A stretch of 64,000 nucleotides of DNA from Portulaca oleracea (Eukaryota; Streptophyta; Magnoliopsida; Caryophyllales; Portulacaceae): contig CM055869.1 of assembly GCA_029582165.1 (NCBI GenBank), positions 5,984,425 to 6,048,424 of the forward strand. The letters are read 5' to 3'. Position numbers and translations under genes: made by a program. Below the pieces are notes generated by a model. The model was not told where the DNA came from and did no database searches. It saw nothing but the letters and a program-made list of their open reading frames with translations. Of this stretch, positions 11,630 to 23,053 are shown in pieces (the stretch's first letter is position 1; every line of letters starts with the position of its first letter).

Positions 11630-11911
11630 GGCCATGTTCTTTTATGCGGTTGTTAAAATGCGGAAATGCTGCGGTGTGATGAAATTGTGAAAAGTGCGGT
11701 AAGGTTTGGGATGGCATGGTATGTTATGGTAAAATTTGTGGAAAGTGTGTTTGATGTGGTAAGTGAAGAGATAGAATGTGAAAAGGTGAGGAAAAAAGTG
11801 AAGAGAGAAAAATGAAGAGATATATTGGTAATGATAGTGGTAAAGTGTGAAAGGATAATGAGTAATATTGTAAGTTGTGGCATCGTACGGCACCGTATAA
11901 AATATGAGGGC
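11630..11911 (-). mobile_element. Tourist-like MITE, copy A
   Basis: It begins GGCCATGTTCTTTTATGCGG and ends in the inverted form CCGTATAAAATATGAGGGC. The interior is a run of TGTGGTAA-type words. This is one of at least seven copies in the window. Better copies (19166, 54541, 60315, 61155) show TTA or TAA target-site duplications, as expected for PIF/Harbinger-derived MITEs. Here the flanks are TTA and TTT. Confidence 0.7.
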
Positions 11912-13194
11912 TTTAGTTTCAAGCAGCTCTATTGGGCCTACCTATTTCAAAAATGAAACTGTGATGAACCCAATATGTGATCCAAGGTTGGGTGGACAGT
12001 AGCCCAACCCATTAGGATAGTAGCAAACAGGAGACTTGAGACAGCCCATCGAAGCCCATTAGTAAACCAATTGACTATGAACAATACTACCCTTGTCTTA
12101 TCATCAATAACAGTATAATATTAATCCAGCCCATGGTTTTGTAACGAAGTCACAATCATAAGTAGGCACTTGACATTTGGCACCATCCCACATCACATCA
12201 ATACTTCCTTTGGCAAATTTCTCGCCGCTCAATCCCATCTTTCTTCATATTTTTCAACTACTTCCCCTCCCTCTTCATATTCATTGCCATCCTAATAATT
12301 ATGGCATCGGCTCCCACACTTCCATACTTTCTTTGATCTAGGCATCTCCATCTTTTACACACTAACGGCTAACCGATTTATTTGATAATAAAAGATATAC
12401 ATAGGGGTTGCCCAATTTGTGTGTAAAGTCAAGCTAAATAAATTTTGATAGTATTTTTAAAATTTTTGGTAATTTTTCTTAACTTTTGGGTAAATTTTAA
12501 TAAATGTAGGTATATAGTCAATAAAGATCCAATTTCTACTTAAAATTTACCTATCAAACCACAATTTGGACGGACCTTACAGTTTGTTTGTTTTGAAGGA
12601 TAAAGAGGGAGAGGAGAAGGGAATATAGGTTACTATTCATTTTCTTCAAGGGAAAAGAGGTTATTATCAATTTTCTTCCTGTTTGGAAATAAAAAAAAGG
12701 GGTGAAAGGAGGGTAACATTTTAGTATTTTACCTCCAGCGAGAGAGGGAAGAATTTTTGTAGTTACCCCATTCCCTTTCTCTCCCCTTCTTTCCCTTCCC
12801 TTTCAGACTGTTAATTTACTTCAGCGTGACTTTGTTGTGACACTTTTTACCACTTAAGTTCATCAATTAATTGAATTGTTTGTTGAATCTTGTCTTCCTT
12901 AAATGTATGAATTGAATTAGAGGTTCAATAAAGTGAAGCAAAGAGGTAGACGAAGCTGCTTCAACTAGTTTTTATTATATGCTTCCACTACCCTTCAAAC
13001 ATACATAGACTGATTCGCATAATCATTTAAGCAAACACACGTATACTACACATACTGAAAATAGTACAAAACTAGAACGATGAAGCTAGCTATCGATACA
13101 TGTGATGGACCAAACATAAGGGCTATCATCATACAGTCACCTACTATTCAAACCCTTGCTCATAACAAAGATTAAAACACAAAGACATATAGTA
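11912..13194. other. Intergenic; possible degraded TIR element at 12575-12815
   Basis: There is no gene here. The part at 12575-12815 starts near ACAGTTTGTTTGTTTTGAAG and ends with the loosely inverted CCCTTTCAGACTGTT, with purine-rich arms (GAGGGAGAGGAGAAGG) opposed by CTCCCCTTC arms. It may be an old MITE, but the termini are too diverged to be sure. Confidence 0.35.
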
Positions 13195-13207
13195 CTAGAC
13201 ATTAAAC

Positions 13208-13513
13208 TTATTGATCAGGCCACAAGAAAGCTCCCATGGCGAACTTCCTCTTCTCATCAAGGGTTTTACCCTTAACAGCACGATCAAGGCCGTATTGCTG
13301 CAGCAACATATCCAGCCTCCACTCTTCCATATTGGCGTAATCTTGCTTAGTATACCTGGGATAATGAAGAGGCATTTCAAAACCATAAACCCTATTCGTC
13401 GTCTTCTCCTTCTTCTCTTGCGACTCTATTTTCTGTTGAACTCCATTGTTTGATTGCGTCACTATCAGGTGTGGGAATGCCCAGCTGAGCAATGTTGTCG
13501 TCGTTGTTGTCAT
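13208..13513 (-). CDS. DUF7722 small plant protein
   Basis: A single-exon gene for 101 residues. The conserved block covers residues about 44-101: MPLHYPRYTKQDYANMEEW, then RLDMLLQQYGL, then the end DEKRKFAMGAFLWPDQ. I recognise this as the short plant-specific DUF7722 type. Its biochemical role is unknown and I assign none. The N-terminus (1-40) is serine, threonine and glutamine rich, with one weakly hydrophobic stretch (LLSWAFPHLIV). The methionine chosen is the first in frame and lies about 120 bases below a clear TATA box. A decayed copy is at 7331-7552. Confidence 0.85.
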   Translation of the reverse strand: MTTTTTTLLSWAFPHLIVTQSNNGVQQKIESQEKKEKTTNRVYGFEMPLHYPRYTKQDYANMEEWRLDMLLQQYGLDRAVKGKTLDEKRKFAMGAFLWPDQ

Positions 13514-13634
13514 GGATGTTGAGCTTTGATTTGTTTCTTTTCTCTCTCAACAACTTTCTCTTTCTCTCTCTAGGGTGGTAGTGTTGATGGTGAGAAAGTG
13601 TGTTAAACCGAGTAAAAGGGGGGAGAAGGGGGTG

Positions 13635-13642
13635 TATTTATA
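13635..13642 (-). promoter_or_regulatory. TATA box of the DUF7722 gene
   Basis: The minus strand reads CTAGTATAAATACACC, a canonical plant TATA box, about 120 bases upstream of the start codon. The implied leader is about 90 bases long and includes CT-rich repeats (GA-rich on the plus strand near 13535-13575), common in plant leaders. Confidence 0.65.
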
Positions 13643-14142
13643 CTAGGGTTTGAGGCGGCCATGGCTTGCATATTCAATGATGTGTATGCTTGTGTAGCAA
13701 GGCAAGAAAGTTTGTTTTGAGTGACAGCTATGAATTGGCTTCCTTCTATTAATTTCTATTTCTTGGGGTTGCTAATTATTTGCTGGCCTACAAACGTCTT
13801 TTTTAATTCATGTTTTTGTACACCTCACTCTTCACATGCTATGATATCCTTTTATTTGTTTTCCGTAAAAAATGAAATCGCTGTTTTTTTTCTTAATACT
13901 TGTCCAATATAATATTAAATGAATTAATTAATGACAATTACTTGTGTGAAACAGCGTCGCCACCTTTCTGTTCATACGCTTAAGAAATTAAATTTATTAT
14001 ATTTGTGTTCTGTTTTTTTTTTTTTTTAATTTTAAGAGGGGGCCATCTAGATATTTTCTTCTTCTAATTTTGATTTTAGGGGAACTCTTAAAAATTAAGA
14101 ATTGTTAAAAATTATTAAAAAGAAATTATGTTTTTACATATA

Positions 14143-14677
14143 CTAGTCTTTAACCCGTGCGATGCACGGGATATTTAAATAAGTTTATAAATAAAATAAA
14201 TATATTATTTTTGTTTTTTAAAAAATAAATAATTATGGTGTGTTATATGCTGATAGTACTTTTCGAAAACTAACATGCTTGATTGCTTGTATTTGCATGT
14301 TTCCGAGAATTTAATGATTGCTTCAAATGTTAATTGTTGACAGATTGAAAGAGAATGAAAGATGTTTCAATGTTTATATGTTAAATTGGGGGTAGACTCC
14401 TAATTAAATTTGGGTGAGAGGTAGAGTCCTAATTAGATTTGGATGGGAGTTAGACTCCAAATTGGGTTGGGAAATAGATTTCTAGTTAAATTAGGTAGAC
14501 TCTTATTGTTTATTATTTTTTTAAAATCAATTTTTTTAGTATTATTTTATGTGCGATAATTTTTTACTGTATTTTTTAATCGATTTTTTTCTTTAATACG
14601 ATTGGCCAATAACCCCTACAATCACTCTATGTTGAGCATTTCAAATTTCGAATATATTATTTTTATATTATTATAGA
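14143..14677 (-). mobile_element. Non-autonomous Helitron, inner copy
   Basis: On the minus strand the 5' end is TCTATAATAATATAAAA after a host A, and the 3' end is a perfect 7-bp stem (CCCGTGC / GCACGGG, positions 14154-14170, 3-base loop), then a 7-base spacer and CTAG, followed by host T. A TC start, 3' hairpin, CTAG end and insertion between A and T are the defining Helitron marks. There is no RepHel gene, so it is non-autonomous. Confidence 0.8.
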
Positions 14678-16041
14678 TATAAATAAATTGTTCCAAGGAT
14701 TATATAGCACATATCTAACTTGTAAAAAGTGTGACAGTAAATATAAATAAATGTTGTTTTCGAATCAATATTATAACATATAAATTGCAAATAGAAAAAA
14801 TACAATCCAACTCAAAAGTCAAAACCTCATAGGTAGCTATCCATAATAATGAAAATAAAAGAACCATATATTATAAATGAATCTCTTAACTGAAGTATAT
14901 CAATTCTATCATTATTGATGAATAAGGTACATGTCATGTGAAAAATTAAAATTATAAAGTACAAACTTAAGGATAACTATAGTAATACAAACTCAACACT
15001 CACGGTTGCGATACATCAATAACAACTTAAGATGTTTATGCATAAGCAATACAATAACTTGAGGTGTTATAGTCTCTCAAGCTTACATCTTCTTTTGTTG
15101 TTTGATACGTCAAAAGACATGATATGATATCCATATGACAATTCAACATCCAAATTACAAAGATAAGTAAAAACAAAAATCTTAATTGAGAAATCAAACT
15201 GAAAATACAATGAAACTCGTAATTGAAAAAAGGGGGAAAAACCCTAACCATTGATATACCCTCTTCCATGAAATCACCGCTCACTATCGTTGGACACTCG
15301 ACCACTGCCTCTAGACTATCATGTCCGATCAATATCGACCCCTTGACACAGATGTGACACGCTCATGGGACTTTAAAACCATAAAATTTGCCACTTCCGT
15401 GTACGAATCCTACACAAATTTTAACTCCAAGCCCTAAATTCATCCAAAATTCTTACCATATCTTCATTCACTGCAAATATCTCGCGCAATTGCAAAAGAA
15501 AATTGTGGAGAGGAAGAAGTAGTTATAACATCAGAGTTGGATGAAAAGCAAGGGGTGACACTATTGTGGAAACATTATTATGGAGATAGGATTTTCCTTT
15601 TGGGAAAATGGAGAATTCAATGGTTGCTTCAAATTTATAGTACTTTTCGTAAACTAACCTATTTGTATTTACAGGTTTGCCAAGAATCCAATGGTTGCTG
15701 CAAATGTTAATAGTTGACAGATTGGAAGATAATGAAAGATGTTTCGATGTTTATATATTAGGTCGGGAGGTAGACTCCTAATTAGATCTGGATGGGAGTT
15801 AGACTCCTGATTCGGTTGGGAAGTAAATTTTTAATTAGATAGAGTAGACTCTTAATCTGGTTAGACTTCTTGTTTATTATTTTTTTTAAAACAATTTTTT
15901 TATTATTATTTCATGGGCAGGAATTTTTTATTATATTTTTAAATTGATTTTTTTCTTTAATCTGATTGGCCAATAACCCATACAATCACTCCGGGTTGAG
16001 TATTTCAAATTTCGAATATATTACTTTTATATTATTATAGA
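14678..16041 (-). mobile_element. Second Helitron 5' part, tandem with the inner copy
   Basis: A second Helitron 5' end (TCTATAATAATATAAAAG on the minus strand, after a host A) starts at 16041. The 400 bases below it (15641-16041) repeat 14262-14677 at high identity, with shared words such as GATTGGCCAATAACCC and GGGAGTTAGACTCC. Between them (14678-15640) lies unrelated sequence with a gene-5'-end look (GGTTAGGGTTTTTCCCC on the minus strand), perhaps a captured fragment. No separate 3' hairpin was seen for this outer copy. Confidence 0.65.
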
Positions 16042-16215
16042 TCTGCATCATCTACCATTTCTACCTTGTCGATTAATATCAACCCAATTCTACCTAAACT
16101 ACTTATCTTATTACTTTCTCCTTACTCACGAAACAGGGCTCGAGTTGTATTTATAAGTCTATGGTACATCCGTACATGACAGATTGATCTAATATTCCAT
16201 TATTATTTGATTGTT

Positions 16216-16241
16216 CATTTATTTATTTATTTATTTATTTA

Positions 16242-16272
<31 letters not shown>
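16216..16272. repeat. (ATTT)n / (ATT)n microsatellite
   Basis: Consecutive ATTT units turn into ATT units. Confidence 0.9.
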
Positions 16273-17733
16273 AAATAATTGGCTACTTTAGGTTTGGTAA
16301 ATGAGTCATCTAACTGTATTTTGGTTTTACATTAATTACTTATAGGTTAATTTATTTTTCAATTCTTTGGACTTTTACAAAGAAAACGTTAGATTAGTTT
16401 GCAACTCTTTTTAGATCGGGTAAACATCGTTTGTTTACAAAATTACTATTTCAAAGGTAACCACCATCAAATTTAACATATAGGAAGAGTACGGGGTGAG
16501 AAATAAGCATCATACATATAAAAGGAAATGGTTGCCACCTAGCTAATGCCTCTTCGATGAATTAGTTTGGAACATGTGTGTTACTTGTGGGAGGGGATAA
16601 CAATGGGCCGAAGTTTGTGGAAAGTTATATAGAATTGGGCCACTCATCTGTTGTAATTTGGGCAATGCTGATGACCCAGAGGTTGCAGTTGTGAGAGGCC
16701 CAACTCTTGATTGTAATCGGCCCACAAGCTTTATTATAACCCAATTAAGTAACATTACAGTTATGGTTTAGTTCAATAAAGACAATGATTAGTCACTACT
16801 CAAAAGGCTCAGCAACCCAAATTACGCTGAAATTTAGCTTGGCATCTAGAAAGAAAAAATCATTAATATTTGTGTTAAGCTGTCATATAGCAACCGTTCA
16901 TAAGTTATTATAAGATCGTTTCAAAAATTATTAATATTGCTTTTAGTTTATGATAATAAATTTCTTAAGCAATCATTATATAACGTTATCGTAATATCAT
17001 TTCAAAAACTATTGGTTTGGTTTTGATTTATCAGTAAATAAGTTATTATGATATCATTTTAAAAATCATCTCCGTAACAATTTATTATAAAACCGTAACA
17101 CACAAAATTTGAAAAACGATTCTCCAGTGTTTCTTAAACTGTTTTTATAAAGGGTACTGTAACACAAGACGTATGAGGGACCTTAGTCCAATCCGCATAC
17201 ATAGAGGCAAATTACAAGAGTACGTAAAAGGTCAAATTGTGATTGACTAGCCCTTATATGCCTTAAGTAATTATTTTCTACTTCTGTTGTAATTTTCTTT
17301 TTGGTGCACTTCATTTAAGTGGGCTAAATAGAGTTTTCCCATCCCATTGTATGATAGGAGGTTTGATCAATGTATTGATTTCCGGCCCACACCCACTAGG
17401 CCCTGTAACCCTTTTTAATCCAATTCAAACTTTACACAATTCTCCAAAAAAAACATCATCTCTAAAAATATAATTCTTAAAAAAACATCATTATTTATCC
17501 AATCTAATCCGATACAATCCATCCAAAACTAATTTTATCCAATCCAAAGAATAGAATTTGGAGTATGTGCTCCAAATATTAAGGTTTAAATTATAATAGA
17601 GTGAACAATTATTCTGAAAGTGAACAACTATAACAATAAAAGTGAACAATTTAACATATGTGGGTAAACAATCGTAATATCTAGAGATAAATTGCAATAT
17701 ACACAAGTTGTTTTGGAACTTTGTTACTTATTA
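16273..17733. other. Intergenic; GGGCC-rich patch at 16605-16735
   Basis: There is no gene here. Four GGGCC/GGCCC words occur within about 130 bases (16605-16735). Such words occur in plant promoters, but I see no attached transcript. The rest is AT-rich with short imperfect repeats (16860-17100). Confidence 0.4.
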
Positions 17734-17943
17734 CTACCTTCGTCCCAAAATGTTTATCCTTTGACTAAATTTTGATCGTTAATTATTCATAAATTATAAT
17801 GACTTAAAATATGAAATTACCGCCATTAGAAAGATAATTTACTAAAATTTACAATGACATTAATTTCATGTTGTAATTTATTGTAATTTATAAGTAAATA
17901 ATGATCAAAATTTAGTCAACAGATAAATATATTGGGACGGAGC
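17734..17943. mobile_element. Stowaway-like MITE
   Basis: The inverted ends are CTACCTTCGTCCCAAAATG at the left and CAATATATTGGGACGGAGC (inverted) at the right, flanked by TA on both sides. The CTCCGTCCC end and TA duplication are typical of Stowaway (Tc1/mariner-derived) MITEs. Confidence 0.8.
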
Positions 17944-18723
17944 TATTATTAGTTAATAGTTATGGAGCATTGAGCACCAAACCAGGAATTCAACTTGAAG
18001 ACTACGCCATATTGGATTGACTTTGCTCAACGTCAATAAGTTTTGGTCGTCTCAAAGCCATGGATGTTTGACAGCTCCGCTAACTAATACAGTAACTAAT
18101 CTCTCAACAAATACACGTTTTACTTTTCTAAGCTTCCTTAAATTAAATCCTAGCATGTTTTATATTTTATTAATCAATGGTTTATATTTTATAATAGATC
18201 GGAAATGTAATATATCATTCTAGTTAATTATGATTTCAAAATCCATGCACTTACGGTTGAGAAAAGCCTACTCACTTGAATAGTTTATGAAGTACATAGC
18301 CAATGGATATTTTATCATGAAAATCAAATTAGTGAATGTGAAGTGAGGTAAAAAACATAAAAAAGATAAAAGCATAATTATACCTTCAACGTTATCTCTT
18401 TTTGTATACTTTATAGTTTTAATAAACATTTTAAAAAAAGATGAAATTCTAGTTATATTGAATCTCCTCTCGTAACCATCCTTTCTTTGCAATTCTCAAA
18501 ATAATCAATAACTAATTGTAGCACATGTTATAGTTTAAAAATTGAAAATTCACCACACAAGGAATATATATTTAAAAAACAACAACCAAGTAGCAAAAGA
18601 ACATAACAAAATAAAACAAACAATACTAGGCATCTCACTTTTACCTTATATCCCAAAATAATATATTAGTTCAATACTAACATTGGTCAAAATTTTGACT
18701 TATTCCCTTCCAAAATACAAATA
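17944..18723. other. Intergenic; nothing recognised
   Basis: AT-rich DNA with short overlapping open frames that have no family resemblance. Confidence 0.4.
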
Positions 18724-18969
18724 CTACCTCCGTCCCTGATTAATTGTCCATAAAACTACTTCCACGATACCAAAAAATATAGGGAATAGAGCAAAAAATT
18801 TATATATTGTCAAAAATGTTCTTGAAAATACCATTGGAAAGGTGCATAAAGGGCATTTATAAGGGATATAATGAGAATTATAGCTATTGAAAATGTAAAA
18901 GTTAGTTAATTGGACAAATAAAAAATGATAGAGAAATTAAGTAATTGGACAAATAAAAAGAGACAGAAA
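18724..18969. mobile_element. Stowaway-like MITE, degraded
   Basis: The left end is CTACCTCCGTCCCTGATTAA after TA. The right end is decayed (GGACAAATAAAAAGAGACAG) but complements the left arm loosely, including the internal GGACAA/TTGTCC pair. Confidence 0.6.
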
Positions 18970-19165
18970 TAATAGTTACAAAAAGCTAATGTACACTTGA
19001 TGGCATATTCTTCAAATCAAGAACCCTTCTTTTGAAGTGCCGAATGTCTACTAATCATCTATATCCTTTTTATCTTTTAGATCAAAAGAACGAATATTAG
19101 CTTCCTATCAATTTCATTTTTAACTCGATGACCATCCTGATAGCCTTTAAGACCACTTACAATAA

Positions 19166-19431
19166 GGCCCGTTTTTTTATACGGTCGGTTGTGATTTGGT
19201 AATAGTGCGGAGCGGTGAAATTTGAAAAAACGTAGTGAGTTGTGGTAAAAGTTGTGGTAGGTGGGATAGTTTAAGAGAGAAAATGTGAAAAGTAGAGGAG
19301 AAAAATGAGGAAAGAAAAAAATGAAAAAATATATTGATAATGATTGTGGTGTAGTGAAATGTAGTAGAAAATTAAAGAGTACAGTACAGTATAGTATCGC
19401 ACCGCAACCTACCACATAAATTAACAAAGTC
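19166..19431 (-). mobile_element. Tourist-like MITE, copy B
   Basis: Starts with GGCCCGTTTTTTTATACGG and contains the family interior words (TGTGGTA, GAGGAGAAAAATGAGGA). It is flanked by TAA on both sides (19163-19165 and 19432-19434), the expected 3-base duplication. Confidence 0.75.
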
Positions 19432-19687
19432 TAATAGTTCGCATTATGTTGTATTGACGTTTGCAAATAATGTCAAAATACGGAAACCTACAAGTCTTTC
19501 ATCTTATTACCGTCATGATATAGCAGTATTCTCTTTTTCTTTTTAAATGATTCTCAATTTGTCATGGTCCAAAACTGATTTTTTTTTAAGAAAATTGTAT
19601 AAGGTTTGGAATGAATTGGATTAGAAAAACTTACCAATGATTATTTAAAAATATAAAAATATAAATTTAGAAAATTCAAAATAACTA

Positions 19688-19968
19688 CTACCTCCGTCCC
19701 AAATTATTTGTCCACTATTCCATTTTTGGATGTCCCAAAATTATGTCCACTTTCTTAAAATGGAAACTTTTATTTTCTTGAAATTACTAAAATACCCTTA
19801 ATTTGAATTTTAAAATAATTTAAATATGAAAGGGAAAGTATAAATAATAGTTTTGAATTTAAAACTAAGGGTATTATTAATATTTTATTACTAATGGAGA
19901 CTAATTTGTTGATTTTTCAAAAAATGCACGCTAAATCAAAGGGAACAAATATTTTGGAATGGAAGGAG
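19688..19968. mobile_element. Stowaway-like MITE
   Basis: Left end CTACCTCCGTCCCAAATTAT; right end, inverted, ATATTTTGGAATGGAAGGAG; TA on both sides. Confidence 0.75.
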
Positions 19969-20359
19969 TATTAACCATATTATAATTCAAAGCTTAAATG
20001 CCTACACATGCATTAATTCGGATGAGGTTTCCTAAAATTGGCTTTGGACCCACAATTGACTAGATTATTTGTACTACATTTGATAATTGATATGATCCAA
20101 TCAAAATCAGCACATCACCTGCATACTTGGCACAATGATGACACAAGGAGAAGACTCAAAGAAAGAAGGCTAGAATTAAAATTAGGTGTGAAATCCACCA
20201 AATTCTTCAACAAATTCCTCTTTGCAATTCGTAAAATGTAGTACTACTACCACTATTCCTCTCATTTCCATATTTCACCATCATTGTACTACTGCCTAAA
20301 CAACCCACATTGACATTGACCACCCCCTCTTCTTCTGACCCTTCCTCTGTTCTCTCCTT

Positions 20360-20645
20360 GGCCTCTATTCTTTTATATGATACGATACTCGATACGGTGT
20401 AATATCACAATTCAATATATCACTCAATATCATTTTACACTTTAATACAATCACAATATATATATTTCTTCATTTTTTGCTCTTTTCTCATTTTTCTCTT
20501 ATACTTTTCATATTGTCTCTCCTCACATACCATATTAATTACATTTTTCACAAATTTATTGATATCATATCACAACTTACTTCATTTTCTACAATTTCAT
20601 TATACTGGAGTATTTCCACATCTTACCAACGACACAAAAGAATTA
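20360..20645 (+). mobile_element. Tourist-like MITE, copy C, upstream of the ZIP gene
   Basis: Starts GGCCTCTATTCTTTTATATG and ends near CGACACAAAAGAATTAG, with the family interior (TTTCACAAATTTATTGATATC). It is degraded and its target-site duplication is unclear. It lies about 180 bases upstream of the ZIP start codon and so inside the presumed promoter. Confidence 0.55.
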
Positions 20646-20827
20646 GATTTTAAGCCCTTTAATTACTTCTCTCATTAAACTAAACCCCTTTTCCCCCCTT
20701 GTCTTTTTGGCAAAGATTTGCAGTACTATGTCCCCACACCCTTTTTGTCCTGCCATCATAAACTGACAGTACAAATCTTTCCCCAATAAAACCCAAGCCC
20801 ACCACAAATCTCCCCCCACCACCAACC

Positions 20828-23053
20828 ATGGCTTCCTCTTCCTACAACCCCCCAGTCTTCCCCCTCCTCATTAACCTCTCATTCCTGATCCTCTGCGTCG
20901 CGGCCCACAGTGGCCACCAAGACCCGGACGCCCAGAACGCATCCTCGCCGTCGGATCCCCCCAATCTGAGATCCAAGTCGCTGATCCTGGTCAAGGTATG
21001 GTGCCTCATCCTGGTGTTCGTGGGGACGTTCATAGGGGGGATTTCGCCGTACTTTCTGAAATGGAACGAAACGTTTCTGGTGCTGGGGACGCAGTTTGCA
21101 GGCGGGGTGTTCCTGGGCACTGCCATGATGCATTTTCTAAGCGATGCAAACGAAACGTTTCGGGATTTGACGAGTAAGGAATACCCGTTTGCGTTCATGC
21201 TGGCTTGTGTTGGGTATTTGCTGACGATGTGGGCGGATTGCTTGCTTGGTTATGTTTATGGCAAGTACAACCACCTGGGTTCTCTCCCTTCCACCAATAC
21301 CCTTGAAGGTCTGCTACTCTTTTTCTATTTTTTTTATAAAATAATTCCATATTATTTGTTGTGAAAAAATTGTGTTGTCAAATTTAAAAAAAAAAATTTG
21401 ACTTGTTAAATAAAATTACTCTCATTAGATTTATAATGAAAAATATTATTTTAAAAATATAATATTTTAATTATTAAAAAAATATTAGAATTGGAAACTA
21501 TGACTATCAACGTGTGGACAAATAAAAGGGATGAGTATCCCCTCCCAAAAAAATGTTTTTAGGATTTTGCTTTACCCCTTTGTGAGTTATTTTCTCTGTT
21601 TTTGGGAAAAAATTATTATATATGGAGAGAAATAATTAGCTTTCGTATTGCTTAAACGGATTTTTTTTTCTTTTCTTTTTTGGAAAAAATGGGGTGGATG
21701 AAGTCAAAACCGAATTCGGTAGAAAATGATTGTTAACCTCCTACTTGTCGTCCAAAATTTGAAAAAATCGATACTATTTTCCAACTTCCAAACACGACCT
21801 AGCTAGTCTAGAGCACAATACATGCAACAAGTACACCACAAGTTCCCATACATAATTTAATTTTTTAATATGTTGATTTAAAATTATGTAATACTTCCTC
21901 CTTTCCTCAATAATTGTCACATTTGAGTTTTGGAAAGATTTTAAGAAAATAGTATTGAGAATGATAATTATATTGGAAATGATAAAAGTAATTATTAGAT
22001 TTCTATTTTGGTAATGATAAAAATAAGAGGTAAATTTAGAAAATTATCATTAATATTGTATTGAAATTATAAAGTGACAGATATTGTGTAAAATAAAAAA
22101 TTAGTTAAAATGACAGATATTGAAGAAAGGAGGAAGTAGTATTTTGCTTTTTAGAGCACAAGTTTCTTTCCCCCACCCCCAGTTGATACTTGATAGCCTC
22201 TCTTAAAAAGAAGAGACTGGGTGAGTTAGAAAAGAGATAATGGAATTTCGAAATGTAGCATTTTGCATTACACATGCTTTAATAAATTACCCAATTGTTA
22301 CTTATTTACATAATATACTTTCACATAACAAAACATAAATTTGGTTAGTCTTAATGTTAACATTGTGAAATCAAGACCATTGAGTCTCATAGTGGGTGTA
22401 GTTATCATTGTTTGTATCATTGTATGTTTTAACAATTGATGGAGATGAACCTTCTGAAAGCCTAATATGCACACAAATGTTGTCTGATTACAGAGGGCAC
22501 TCCCAATGGAAAACCCAAGCAACAGACCCACACAAACATCCACCACTTAGCCACTGCAAAGGAGTTAGCCGCAGCCAGCTCTGTCGGAGACACCATGCTC
22601 CTCATCACCGCCCTCTGTTTCCACTCCGTCTTCGAGGGGATTGCCATCGGAGTCTCACAAACAGCCTCGGACGCGTGGAAAGCATTGTGGACAATCTCCC
22701 TGCACAAGATCTTCGCAGCCATCGCAATGGCGATTGCCCTCCTAAGAATGATCCCGGACCGACCCCTCCTCTCGTGTGCCGCTTACGCGTTCGCATTCGC
22801 CATATCGAGCCCCATCGGGGTGGCCATCGGGATCATCATTGATCAGACGGCCCAGGGGCCCGTGGCCGACTGGATCTTCGCCATCTCAATGGGGATCGCT
22901 TGCGGGGTGTTTGTGTATGTTTCCATCAACCATTTGTTGTCCAAGGGGTATTCCCCCGACGCGAGAGTCCGGCTCGACACTCCGCTTTGGAGGTTCTTGG
23001 CTGTCGCTCTCGGGGTTGGGGTGATCGCTGTTGTCATGATTTGGGATACTTGA
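20828..23053 (+). CDS. ZIP2: ZIP family metal transporter, ZIP2-like
   Basis: Two exons, 20828-21308 and 22494-23053, join across a GT-AG intron within a glutamate codon and encode 346 residues, close to the roughly 350 of plant ZIP2. The product would carry zinc or related divalent metals (ZIP2 relatives also manganese) into the cytosol across the plasma or vacuolar membrane. A signal or first membrane segment covers about 12-26. Then come [20 protein letters not shown] (about 57) and [20 protein letters not shown]. The metal-site segment is [14 protein letters not shown], with His204 and Glu208, and the next helix starts near His231. The loop before it is short and poor in histidine (only HTNIHH near 173-178), as in ZIP2/ZIP11 rather than ZIP1/IRT types. 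The C-terminus, [10 protein letters not shown], is family-typical. Coding GC is much higher than the surroundings. A Tourist-like MITE sits in the promoter and a Stowaway-like MITE in the intron. The substrate is inferred. Confidence 0.92.
21894..22136. mobile_element. Stowaway-like MITE in the ZIP intron
   Basis: The ends are CTTCCTCCTTTCCTCAATAA and its inverse TTGAAGAAAGGAGGAAG, flanked by TA. It lies wholly inside the single intron (21309-22493), well away from both splice sites. Confidence 0.8.

Noticed and set aside
15036..15332. 98-codon minus frame inside the composite Helitron
   Set aside because: No recognisable domain; its start resembles a gene leader more than a protein. It is noted only as possible captured DNA.
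22408..22842. 144-codon plus frame with many His and Arg
   Set aside because: Out-of-frame reading of ZIP exon 2; the ZIP frame joins exon 1 in phase and matches the family to the last residue.
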